Shown: in pieces, positions 35,899-46,600 of the stretch
How the letters are laid out: each line of letters opens with the position of its first letter
How positions within the stretch are numbered: position 1 is the stretch's first letter
Assembly (NCBI GenBank): GCA_035048495.1
Contig: CM068553.1
Coordinates: forward strand, 1,309,259 to 1,373,258
Direction: 5' to 3'
From: Euptelea pleiosperma
Lineage: Eukaryota > Streptophyta > Magnoliopsida > Ranunculales > Eupteleaceae
DNA length: 64,000 bases
Notes under the pieces: generated by a model
The model's database searches: none
What the model saw: only the letters and a program-made list of their open reading frames with translations
What the model was told of the DNA's origin: nothing
Translations under genes and position numbers: made by a program

Positions 35899-36403
35899 GG
35901 GAGCTCATATTTGCACACCCCATTTCCTATCCCCGTGGACACCTAGTTGGGGCACAACCGAAAAAGAGAGATCTCTCTAAAACTTGGCTGACCGGTGACC
36001 ATCACTGACCCCCACAAAATGAGCCACGTGGTGCATTTTTAGAGGACACTGACCGTATAGATGTTTGGCCAATCTCTAGGTGGACCTGCAAACCAAAGAT
36101 CAACTTGATTAGTAATTTCCAAGTGTTGAATGGAGCCAGTTTCATGGGTTGATTTAACCGTGGGTATTTGAGCATTATCAACCATTATTTGGGTACTAGA
36201 TCGAAAGGTTTGAAATCACTAATCAGGCTGATTTTTTGTTTTTGGCCAAACATCCATACTATCTGTGTCCTCTAAAAATATGCCACATGACTCATTTTTG
36301 TGAGTAACCGGTCAGCCAAGTTTTAGAGAGAGATCTCTCTTTTTGGGGTGTGCCCTGAGGAGTCCACCGGGATAGGAAATGGGGTGTGCAAATATGCGCT
36401 CCC
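35899..36403. mobile_element. Mutator-like foldback MITE (G-box family), long form
   Basis: It starts GGGAGCTCATATTTGCACAC and ends GTGTGCAAATATGCGCTCCC. The 8-bp repeat AAAAAGAT flanks it (35891-35898 and 36404-36411). The outer arms have AGAGATCTCTC next to AAAACTTGGCTGACCGG and its inverse. The inner arms have GAGCCACGTGGTGC on one side. Confidence 0.8.
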
Positions 36404-36539
36404 AAAAAGATACGCCCACTGTCCACACCCTCGCTATCTATGTTTGAGTTGTTCCTGAAAGGGTGTTTTTGTAATTTAAATTTTTAATATTGTTGATTTG
36501 GTGTTTAGATCAATTTTTTAATTTCTCAATTATTCTAAC

Positions 36540-36993
36540 CATGGCTTTAAAAACGGCCGTTTAAACAGTTTTAACGGCTGTTTAAATGATAACACCTCAA
36601 GCCCGTTTCCGTTAAAACCGTTTAAACAAGTTTTTTCGTTTTTGAATTAAACGGCCATTTTTTTTTTTTGTTTTAACGGCCGTTAAAATGATTTAAACAG
36701 CCGTTTAATTCTGAAAATTTTGTGAAAAAAACGACCGTTAAATCCATTTAATTCCGTCTGTTAAATTTTTGTTAAATTCCATTTTTTTAAATTTTCAAAT
36801 TTCAAAATTTGAATTTCAGCACCATTTTTCTGTTAAAATCCTTTAAAATTTGTTTAATTCCCTTAAATTCCATTTTTTTTGTTTTTCTATTTTTTTTTCA
36901 TTTTTGCCCCTAGCCATTTCAATCCGTTTAAAGGGTTTAAACGGTTACGCCCCCAGTCCTTTTAACCACTAAAATGGCCTCCTTTAAACCTTG
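36540..36993. mobile_element. hAT-type MITE, AAACGG-rich family, perfect 8-bp duplication
   Basis: It starts CATGGCTTTAAAAACGG and ends CCTTTAAACCTTG. Perfect ATTCTAAC repeats lie at 36532-36539 and 36994-37001. The interior is TTTAAACGG/CCGTTTAAA low-complexity sequence. Confidence 0.87.
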
Positions 36994-37057
36994 ATTCTAA
37001 CCACCAACCACAACGCAACTCAATTTCTCCCTAACAAAGACGACCACCCATCCACTA

Positions 37058-37695
37058 AGGGCCCATTTGGCAATACCGAAATAAGTTACTTTTTTGCTTT
37101 CAAAAGCAAAAAAGTTGAAAAGTTTGTTTGGGTATCCATTTTGGAATTGCTTCTCAAAAGTCAAAAACTTACTTTTTGTGGAAGTAAAAAAAATTTACTT
37201 CTGGCTTCCGATGGAAGCAAAAGTCAAAAAAATTTGTGGAACCGACCATCTAATTTTAAGTGAATCTTTCTAGATGTCAATTTTACCATTATAAACTTCA
37301 CATTTGTAGATAGAAAATATTTTATGAAGGAGAAAATGCAAGGATGGGTTGCTGAGAAGTAGGTCAATAGACCATTTCTTTTTTGAAAAAATAATTACCT
37401 ATAAAATGACTCACTTGGTGCCTCATTTATTATTGACCATTTATAATTAATTAAAAAAAAAAAAAACAACATATGTGATATTGGTGTATGATATTTATTA
37501 ATGGTTATTAGAATATATTATATACATAAAATTATAAAAAAATGACTTTTTGACTTAATTTATGCCAAACTAATTTTTTTACTTATAAGTCAGAGTTTCA
37601 CCAAACAAACTTTTACTTCCAGATGGCAACTTTTTAAATTCAGCAACTTAATCTGGAAGTTACTTTTTGCTTCCACCGGTTTGTCAAACGGCCCT
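37058..37695. mobile_element. hAT-like MITE with GGGCC(C/G)RTTTG ends
   Basis: The left AAGGGCCCATTTGGCAA and the right TTGTCAAACGGCCCTA are inverse. The interior is rich in AAGTTACTTTTT, AAAAGTCAAAAA and inverse motifs. The ends resemble widespread plant hAT elements. No target duplication was found. Confidence 0.65.
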
Positions 37696-37699
37696 ATAA

Positions 37700-39146
37700 G
37701 TAACTTATTGACTTTTATAAATCAAAAAGTTAAAAGTTAGTTCGGATGTGTTTCATATTTGAACTTTTGAAAAGTTAAAAACTAATTTAAAACTGAAGCT
37801 AAAATTTTTAGCTTTTATTAGTTCTCAAAAATTATAAGGCCTCTTAACGCTTTTAATTTCTATGATTTTTTTGGAGGTAAAAAATCAACTAATAACTTCT
37901 ACTACAAGTAGAAGTGCTTTTACTTTTTTTTCCCAAATGCCCCCTAAATCGTCAAATCTAACACCCCTCCCTTCATCTTTCATATAAGATATGTTGTTTC
38001 TGCTAACATGTGCTTGCCTAATTAGTAATTATTGAACAAATTCCAGCATTCCGATAACATGTGCGTCGTGAGCTCCATCACAAAGAGTTCTGACTCATAT
38101 TTTCAGTCGTGCTCTCAGCCCTGGATGTCACGAAATCCAATGGTGGCTGAGTGTTAGTAAAGTGAATGAGTCTCAGCTGAGCACCGTCAACCACTGTTGG
38201 GTTCGTGAAATCCATGGCCGGGAGCACCAGTGAATATATGAGTCATTGGAACCTGTTCCAAAAGTTATTGAACCGGCCCACAAAAGTCCAAGACTTGTGT
38301 GGAATTGAAAAAATGAAAAAACCTCACATTAGAATTCAAAAGGCGCCTCACTTTTCTTGGACTGACCGGTAGTTTTCCCCAATTCAAAAGTTGGTTTGGT
38401 AGAGAGAACTAGAGACAGACAGAGAGAGAGAATCTACGCCCGCTGATTGCTGGGGATAAATGCTCCAGAGAAAAACTACAAGGAGACAAGTTTGGGATAT
38501 ACTCTCGTAAAGTCCTATGTGTATCGCACCACTTGTGGGTCCCAGAAAGAAACACCAAAAGATGTTTTGGCCACGGCTCTTATAGGGAGATCACAGGGTG
38601 AAATGGGATTGTATTTTCTCGGAAAATACATCTGGGATATGCCTTAAATAGCTGATTGATTGCAACTGGGAACACATATTTCAATCATGTGAGAAAATAA
38701 AGGTGCATTTTCAGGTGGAAATGAATTCTCACCTATCTGGATGGGAAATGGTTTCCGGGCTTAGTAGGCAAAATTATCTAGATTTAAGTGGCTTGTTAGG
38801 AAAAATTATACAAATTTATAATGACTATCTAACAATGGACAGCTATGTTTTCCCAAGGAAAATACAATTTTCCCACTTGATAATCAAACACAGCCTAAAA
38901 AATGTTGTAAAGAGATGGATCCTGGGACTGGAACTGATAACGAGGTAATGTTAATTGGCATCTTGTGAGGGACTAGGGAGCGACCTCTCTTTCTCTCAGT
39001 CTCTCGGCTAAAGTAGTGTTTTTTTATTCAGTTTCAGTCGAATGGTCAAGGAGGGAGATTGGGAGAAGGACCCACCTTTCGGCGCGATATACTTAAAAAA
39101 CCCAAGAAAAACAATGGCAAAAAACCGTTGTCTTTGGGCTTAAGAT
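37700..39146. other. Intergenic, probable old repeats
   Basis: 37720-37950 has AAAAGTTAAAAACT-type sequence ending CAAATGCCCCC, suggesting another decayed MITE. 38050-39100 shows no gene; GTTTTCCCAAGGAAAATAC and TTCTCGGAAAATACA repeats around 38610-38860 hint at a foldback. Confidence 0.4.
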
Positions 39147-39452
39147 AGAGGTTTAAAAGGGACCGTTATAACGGTCTGGGGGCGTTACTGGAAAAAAACA
39201 TTCAGGGGCAAAAACGAAAAAAAAGAGAAAAAATAAAAATAATGGTAAAAAACAGAAAAGGGTGCTGAATTTCAAATTTGATTCAATAACGGAAAATAAC
39301 AGTCGTTTTTTCACATTTTTTTCAGAAAATAACGGTCGTTATTTTCGTTATAACGAGAAAAAAAAATGGCTGTTATTTTCTGGGCGTTTTAACGGGGTGT
39401 AACGTAACGGGGTAGGTCCGAATCCATTATAACAGCCGATTTTTAAACCTTG
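39147..39452. mobile_element. hAT-type MITE, TAACGG-rich family, perfect 8-bp duplication
   Basis: It starts AGAGGTTTAAAAGGGACCG and ends TTTTTAAACCTTG. Perfect CTTAAGAT repeats lie at 39139-39146 and 39453-39460. Confidence 0.86.
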
Positions 39453-39578
39453 CTTAAGATCATTAGTGATGGGATGGTGGAACACAGAGTAAATTGTTAC
39501 ATGAAAATTTCATGTAAAGCAGTCCATTATTTGTTCTTACTTCTTCAGTGGGTTATAATATTGCTTATTTAGATATAA

Positions 39579-39737
39579 CTAGTGGGTGGCCCATGACCCC
39601 GACACTCCCCAACAAACCGTCTGTCAAAATTGGGTGTGAGTGGCTGAGATCCACCGTCTAGTTGGAGATAAGATCTCGGCCCTTCTTTGTTGAAGCCTAT
39701 AAGAGGGGGAGACAAGTGAGCTCCCTTATTACATAGA
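39579..39737 (-). mobile_element. Single mini-Helitron (159 bp)
   Basis: Read on the minus strand it starts TCTATGTAATAAGGGAG and ends in a hairpin-like GTGTCGGGGTCAT block followed by GGGCCACCCACTAG. The host bases are A at its 5' side and T at its 3' side, so it sits in an AT dinucleotide. It is a stand-alone relative of the array units at 17251-18388. Confidence 0.78.
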
Positions 39738-39803
39738 TGCACTCTCAATCAGTGCAGTTGTCTACACCGTGGCTTAAAAAATCAATTTAACTGCAGTTAT
39801 AAC

Positions 39804-40155
39804 CAAGGTTTAAAAGGGACTGTTATAACGGTATAATGGTCTGGGGGCGTTACCGTTTTTTCTGTTATAACGAAAAAGACGCTCGGGCAAAAATGAAAAA
39901 TAATGGAAAAAACAGAAAAAAGGGTGCTGAAATTCAAATTTTGAATTTCGAAATTTCAATAATGGAAAAAACGGTCATTTTTTTCATATTTTTTCCAGAA
40001 AATAACCGTCGTTATTTTTCGTTATAACGAAAAATATTTTCGTTATAACAGCCGTTATTTTCTGGACATTTTAACGGTGCGTAACGTTATGGGGTAGGTC
40101 CGAATCCATTATAACGGCCGTTATTTTTGTTATAACGTCCCATTTTTGAACCTTG
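39804..40155. mobile_element. hAT-type MITE, TAACGG-rich family, perfect 8-bp duplication
   Basis: It starts CAAGGTTTAAAAGGGACTG and ends TTTTTGAACCTTG. Perfect GTTATAAC repeats lie at 39796-39803 and 40156-40163. Further TAACGG-rich sequence follows to about 40390. Confidence 0.86.
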
Positions 40156-40391
40156 GTTATAACATTAACACCCAACCCCGTTAGACTATTTAGAAAATAA
40201 CCCCCAAAACTCAAAAAAGAGGCTCAACAATAAAACAGCCGTTTCCGTCATTTGTTCGTTATAGAGGTTATCTTGGAAAAAAAAATTAAAAATAATAAAA
40301 TTATAAAATTTTTACCCTATTTTTTTTACTTAGATGTGACTCATTATTATAATAGGCATAACGGTAACATTAAGTGTCCATTATAACAGCA

Positions 40392-40499
40392 AAGCAGTGG
40401 CCAATCACACCCCGCCATATTCCGCTGTCCCAAAAGCATTTCTGGGTTTGCTCAAAAGCATCAGCGGATTGTGTCGCAGTGTGATTGGTCACTGCTTCT
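40392..40499. mobile_element. Small foldback MITE
   Basis: Arms AAGCAGTGGCCAATCACA and TGTGATTGGTCACTGCTT are inverse, with a CAGCGGATTGTG core. Related to 1318-1491. Confidence 0.62.
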
Positions 40500-40613
40500 A
40501 AAAATTTCTCTTAGTAACATATGGCCGTGTAGGCCATGTGTACCACACATCGAGGGCAATCCTTCAATCTTAGTGCAAGTATTCATCTATCTTGATACAG
40601 TTCAACAAGAAAA

Positions 40614-40797
40614 CATTCGCTGGGCCTCGGGGACATCAAACTTTACAGTCTCCCCACCCAAAATGTCTGACAAGTACCCCAATCCCTTAACTCAACCCTC
40701 GTTAAGCCATTGGTTAGTGTTTAAGGGATTGGGATACTTGTCAGACATTTTGGGAGAGGGACTTCAAAGTTTGAACTCCCCCGGGCCAGCGAATTTT
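40614..40797. mobile_element. Near-perfect foldback element (184 bp)
   Basis: The left arm AAAATGTCTGACAAGTACCC and the right arm GATACTTGTCAGACATTTTG are inverse, as are ATTCGCTGGGCC and GGGCCAGCGAAT at the outer ends. The spacer is about 40 bp. Confidence 0.75.
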
Positions 40798-40960
40798 TTC
40801 TGCAGTTCAAAACCTACAATGACCTATGGGCACTTGACTAGACCCATGTGGGATGGGCTTGGCTTGGCAACCCCCACAAGCCTATAAGCGGGCAAGGGGC
40901 CAACGGCTCCATGTTCTATAAGCGAGAAACTTCGTACATGAGGATTCCCTAATGGGTCGT

Positions 40961-41362
40961 GATGTAACAAGGTATACCTGAGATCTTTTCATTTGCGGAA
41001 GCGGCATTTTTGGTAGTCGCCACTGCCATCTGGGCCCACCGACCGCATGGATGTTTAGCCCACCCTTTAATAGACATTTATACAAAAAATCAGCTTGCTT
41101 AATGAGTTTTAGCGAGTTTTAGCCGTTGGTTTTAGTACTCAAAAGATGGTTGTATTCAACGGCTATAAGAATGCCTTAAATGGTGCAAAAAAGTGTTAAA
41201 ATCTAATGGTAATAGATTACCAATCAAGGTGATTTTTTGGTATGTATATCCACCAAGGGGTGAGATAAACATCCAAGCGGTCAGTCGGCCTAGATGGCAG
41301 CGGTGACTACCAAAATTTGCCGCTTCCGCAAATGAACAGTTTCAGGCATACCTTGTTACATC
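40961..41362. mobile_element. Foldback MITE with GATGTAACAAGG ends
   Basis: Arms GATGTAACAAGGTATACC and GGCATACCTTGTTACATC, with inner TTTGCGGAAGCGGCA / TGCCGCTTCCGCAAA. The core has the ATGGATGTTTAGCCCA and inverse motifs of the G-box family, but no G-box. Confidence 0.72.
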
Positions 41363-41688
41363 TTTTTCCTTCCCTAATTCAATCAATATGATCATAGTAG
41401 CAAGAATTCGGTCTGATACATTTATTGGATGGTTGGAGAAAGTCCATTGATCGGATCATTAGATGGTAGCGATCATCTAATTAGGTTGACTTTTTGACCC
41501 TAGAGACTTCCTACGGGTAACCCCTCGGAAAACGTGGACTACAGCTTTCTTCCCGTCTATCACGGGCCACTGGTAGTCTGGTACCATCGCCCCAGGGACC
41601 GTGGTCCCTTCATCTTTCCTACGTCTAGATCACTGATCGTTCCTTGAAATTCACACAACACCTATCTCGAAAGACCACAAAAAATTCG

Positions 41689-42059
41689 GAGCAAGACTTG
41701 CCCGACCACCCGTGGTCAGGGAAATTAATCAGAGGACACTGACCGTATAGATGTTTGGCCAATCCCTAGGTGGACCTACAAACCCAAAATCAACCTGATC
41801 AGTGATTTCTAAACGTTAGTTGAAGTCATTTTCGTTGGTTGATCTTAGCCGTAGGAATTTGAGCATTATTTACCATTATTTCCGTATAAAGATCCAACAG
41901 TTTTGAAATCACTAATCAGGCTGATTTTTGGTTTGTAGGTCCACTTACAGATTGGTCAAACATCTATACGGTCAGTGTCCTCTAATAAATTTCCACGTGG
42001 CTTATATTGTAGGTGGTCAGGTAGCTACCCGACCACGGGTGGTCGGGCAAGTCTTGCTC
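41689..42059. mobile_element. G-box family foldback MITE with GAGCAAGACTTGCCC ends, inside another repeat
   Basis: It starts GAGCAAGACTTGCCCGACC and ends GGTCGGGCAAGTCTTGCTC, with inner ATAGATGTTTGGCCAATCCC and TTTCCACGTGGCTT. The flanks (41580-41688 and 42060-42120) contain GTACCATCGCCCCAGGGACC and its approximate inverse GGACCTAGGGACGATGATAC. This suggests insertion into an older foldback element; a related CATCGTCCCTAGG sequence follows at 42215-42345. Confidence 0.65.
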
Positions 42060-42369
42060 CTCTCGAAGATCATCCAGTGGCGTGGACCTAGGGACGATGA
42101 TACTACCGTCGGAGGATACTATCATTTTCCCGAACAAATTCACCCCTTTGTCCCCTCTCATTCACGTGCGTCGCACGTGATAATGAACTAGTAGTTGTAA
42201 TTTTGATTTGGGTAATGTTACCATCGTCCCTATCGTCGTCCCTAGGTCTAGACCGTTGATGATTTTAGGATTCACACTACACAAATTCGAAGAATATCCA
42301 ACGGTCTATACCCATGGATGACGATGCTCAGTATCGTCCTCGGGATGAAGTTATTCTTTTCCCTTTCAC

Positions 42370-43614
42370 TTTGGTTCGTTCGCACGCAGAAGCCACCTTC
42401 TCTTCTCTCAAATTTCCAGTGTTCCACTTAATCTTCCCTGCAAAACTGTTCCTCTGATCTCATGCTTTCAGGCTAGGGTTTGGGCTGAAACCTTTATATT
42501 ACGCTCTCGAGCTGTAAGGTATGTCGTTTTCCCGACCTCCTCTTGATGAGATCCAAATTTCTTTGTTTACTGTTGATTTCATCGCTTATGCTCCACCAGA
42601 TTGATGTTGATGTCTTGCTATTGGGTTTAGGGCTTGTGGTTTGGATTCCTCGTAGACATCTCAGTTATGAATCACTAGGCGTGTCTGTTCCCCCAAATTT
42701 CTATTTTTTGTATGAGTTCTTCGCGGTCTGGTCTGTAATTGATCGCATTTTTATGTATGATGGTCTGAATTTTGGTTTAGGCCTGATGGTTTGAGTTATC
42801 CCAAGAAATCTGGCGTTCTCTTTCCAAGGTATGCCGATCTCCCAATTATAATTTCATCATATTCATCTCTGAATTTTTGCTGAACATAAATTTATGTGAG
42901 TATGTTGCGGGCCCTAATAAATAAGCATGCTTTCTCGTTTTGAAAAATTTATAGATGAATAAATAAATTTCTTGTTGGAATGATTTTATAAGGATAACAA
43001 AATGTGGTTGATACTCACCATGAAGACAAGTTGCTGATCTGTCAAATTTGTTGTTTCCATTTGGAGAAGCTGCCAATGTCAAATTCTTGGGCAGTTGGTT
43101 TATCCGACATGCAAGAGGTGGTGATTTTCTTTCAGAAATGGAGAACAAGATTTTTCCATCAGTTGACATCGTTCACCAATGCCTATCTCGGGGCGGAGGG
43201 TGGAGTTGATTGGATTGGTGGTGTGGGTAACAAGGACACATTTATATTAGTTATCTAATTAAATAATACTTTGATTGACTATCAGATCCACTCTTCAACA
43301 TATTACAAACCACTATGGTCATTCATTTCCACACTATATATGGTTGTATATTATGGTTTAATAGCTTATGGGTGTGTTTTTATGCTTGTTTTATCATTTC
43401 CTAAACTTTCCACAATATTTGCATCATTTCCACATCATTTCCACGAAAAATATATTATTTCCACACTGGTCGAAATAAACCTCGAAACCGAAATCTATTT
43501 CCTTGCTTATTTTAGATTCTCTACTGTGGACTTGAAGTCGAAATTTAATTGATTTTATGCTTGTAGGTGTTTTATGCAGAATAAGGCCTTGAATTGCGAT
43601 TTCATTGTAAAAAC
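42370..43614 (+). other. 5' leader region of VPS26 with probable UTR introns
   Basis: Pyrimidine-rich sequence from about 42400 ends in CTGTAAG|GTATGTC (donor near 42519), and another CCAAG|GTATGCC lies near 42829. TTTTATGCAG near 43579 could be the acceptor of the UTR exon that carries the start codon. Boundaries are inferred, not proven. Confidence 0.45.
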
Positions 43615-46600
43615 ATGGTAAGGTCTCATCAGCACTTGTTTGTAACTATAATGCTTCATTTGGGCATTCCGACCTGCATCTTGATGGGCTTCTTGAATTG
43701 GAATCATTTAATAATAATTAAGGACTTTTTTCAGAATTACATTATCGGAGCTTTCAAACCACCATGTAACATTTCAATCACATTTGCTGATGGAAGAACT
43801 CGCAAGCAGGTATCTTCTTGAACTATGTTGTGTACATTAATCCAACTTTATCTTTTGATATTCTGTTGAACACTTGAAAAGTAACATGAGTCCATTAGTG
43901 ACCAAAAGTGCATCAATTCCCTGGAATGTCCTGAGCAGCATACTGCTAATCCTTTCATAATAGAACTTCGATATCAACTGATAATGCACTTTAGACCAGG
44001 AAAATTTATCCTATTAATATTCTAAGCCGAAACAAGAATGATGCATGGACCAAATTGACATGCTGTTGTCACGACATCTATCTTAATGCTTGCCCTGTCA
44101 TTCCTTTCTTATATGTTTCCTCAGGTTCCATTAAAAAAGGAAAATGGTCAAACGGCAACGGTTCCTCTTTTCCAAAGTCAGGAGAACATCGTCGGGGAGG
44201 TATCATGCTTGACGCTTGGTTATGGATGTTGATAATTTTCAAGAGTATGCATGGTATTCAGAAATTTTCTTATGGATATTTTGGATTGACAACTCTAACG
44301 TTATATCATGTGCAGGTTTCTATTGAGCCAATTCAAGGGAAGAAGGTTGAACACACTGGTGTGAAAATTGAGCTCCTGGGTCAGATAGGTGTGCTTCATC
44401 TGCTTCAAGTTTTTGTAGTGGTACTTTGTGTTAATACAACTACAGACTGGTTTATTTTATATTTCTTGAGGTTCTTGCATGTAATAGTTGAAAGTTTTCA
44501 TGTGAATACAAGAACAAAGAAACTTGCTTTCATTTTGGCAAATGAAGTGTGTTGAAGTATTTAGAGTTTTTATATTTTTTGTATACCAGTAGAAGCATTT
44601 CAGTCATCACAAACAGTTGGATTTGTTATGCTATCTTTCTTTCCATTTTTGGTGGGTAAGCTAGGATCAAACCTGGGACCTCATGGTTATGGTGTAATAC
44701 ATCAACCAATTTATTCAAGTTTTTCACCTGTCTTAATCTGTATATACTGTTTATCTGTATAATCATGCCATATTTTAAGTTGAGAAAGGTTCAAACTTAA
44801 GGTAGGTTACATGTTTTATTTTGGTAGATTAATCGTTATTTTTCCTTTTTGTTTTTAATTTTCTCTTGGTCCAGTCACACCCTTTTAGTAATTGTTCATA
44901 CTGTCGTTCCCAATCATACGTTGTCCCCGTCATGTCGATCTTTTATTTTCCAAATTGTCCTTTTTACTCAGATTTTTTCTTTTATTTTTGATAGTTTGAT
45001 CTGCTATTACTGCAAACAATGGAATGAGTGTAGTACTAGTCGTGACCATTGTTTCTATTAAGTAAACTTACACATCTTAAGCATGTATACAATAACTTTC
45101 TTGATCTTATACGAAACATACCTGCTTGGAACTAATGACAGCTTCACTTCATGTGCACATGTATGGCCGTATCTTAGGACCTGGTTCTGTATGTTTAGGT
45201 TAACTTGGATACTAGGCCAATATTTTTGGTAAGCTTTCCCTGTAGCAGGTCTCGTCTTCAATTTGTCAGTTTGTTTAAACTCTTCTAGCATTTTAATTCT
45301 TGTTTGTTGGCCAATATTTTTGGTAAGCTGTTCTGTAGCAAGTCTGGTTTTCAATTTGTCAGTTGTTTGAATTCTTTTGGTATTTTAATATTTGTTTGCT
45401 CCTCTACTGGGTTATTTTTGAAGTTTCCATTCATTAGTCAATAATGTCTGCACTTGTAGAACTGTTTCTCTTTATTAAATTTTATATGAATAATTTGATT
45501 GAAATTTTATTTCCCTCTGCAGAGCTGTACTTTGATAGAGGCAACTTTTATGACTTTACCTCCCTCGGTGAGTGTGATTTGGAATGGGTTCCTTTACATA
45601 GAATGATCAATAAATTGTCTCATCTCATGGCAAGTCATCTCGTGAAATGACACATCTAGTTCGTTCTTGCTGTTTTTCCCCCCTCCATCTATTGTTGGTA
45701 TTGTCATCATTGTTTTTCTTCTTGTGTTTGTTATTATCATGCCTAACATCTATTAATGTGTTGACCATCATTTCCAATATGAAATTTCATTTCTCTGGGT
45801 ATGATAACAGCTGTTGCCCCATTCGACCAGTTATCAATAAGCAGCTGATATTGAGTTGGCCCTAACTTCAATTATTCTCATGTGCAGTGCGTGAATTGGA
45901 TGTGCCTGGTGATATATATGAAAGGAAAACTTATCCATTTGAATTTTCTACTGTTGAAATGCCGTATGAGTCATACAATGGAGTGAACGTAAGGCTTAGG
46001 TAGGCTACTCATTAATTTTAAAGCTTGCTTGGTATAGTCTGTTTACATGTTCTTTGGTACTGGTTATTCCTTTACAGCTTGTATATTGACCTTGTGAATG
46101 CCAGTTCAATGAGATCTTTATGGCTTGTGCAGATTTTGTTATTAGCTAGATAACTTAGGGATGTTGATATAAAACCCCTCAAATGTTATAAGTTGTTGGT
46201 GTGTTGCAAGTTTTTTCTTTGTTGGACTCAATGCAGTTGATTACAATATAGATTCAGTTCAATTAAATTGTATAGGTTTTGTTCACCCACGCTTTTATGA
46301 AGAGACTATTTGAGCTACCAGAGATGACCATTTGAATAGTTTACATCCATGCGTTACGTGCTTGTTGACTATTGGGATTGTGAAGCTATATATATCTTTC
46401 CTTAATTAAAGTTTGAGTCAGGAATGTGGTTGGGAGAGGAAAGGTGTACATGTTTTTTGTTTTAGCAAGTCACTCCCAACTTCCTTACTACTAACGGAGA
46501 CTTTAACAGAAAAAAGCCAGAACCTATCATTGGGTAATGCTTTTTGTTGATATTTCAAGGGTCTTTTTATAAATATTTTGGTGTTTAATTTATTTCATCT

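Noticed and set aside
42543..42794. 83-aa open frame upstream of VPS26
   Set aside because: It lies within the probable 5' leader and introns, is hydrophobic by chance, and has no family resemblance.
44055..44555. 166-aa plus-strand open frame
   Set aside because: It covers two VPS26 exons in the wrong frame plus introns; the correct frame is established by phase and homology.
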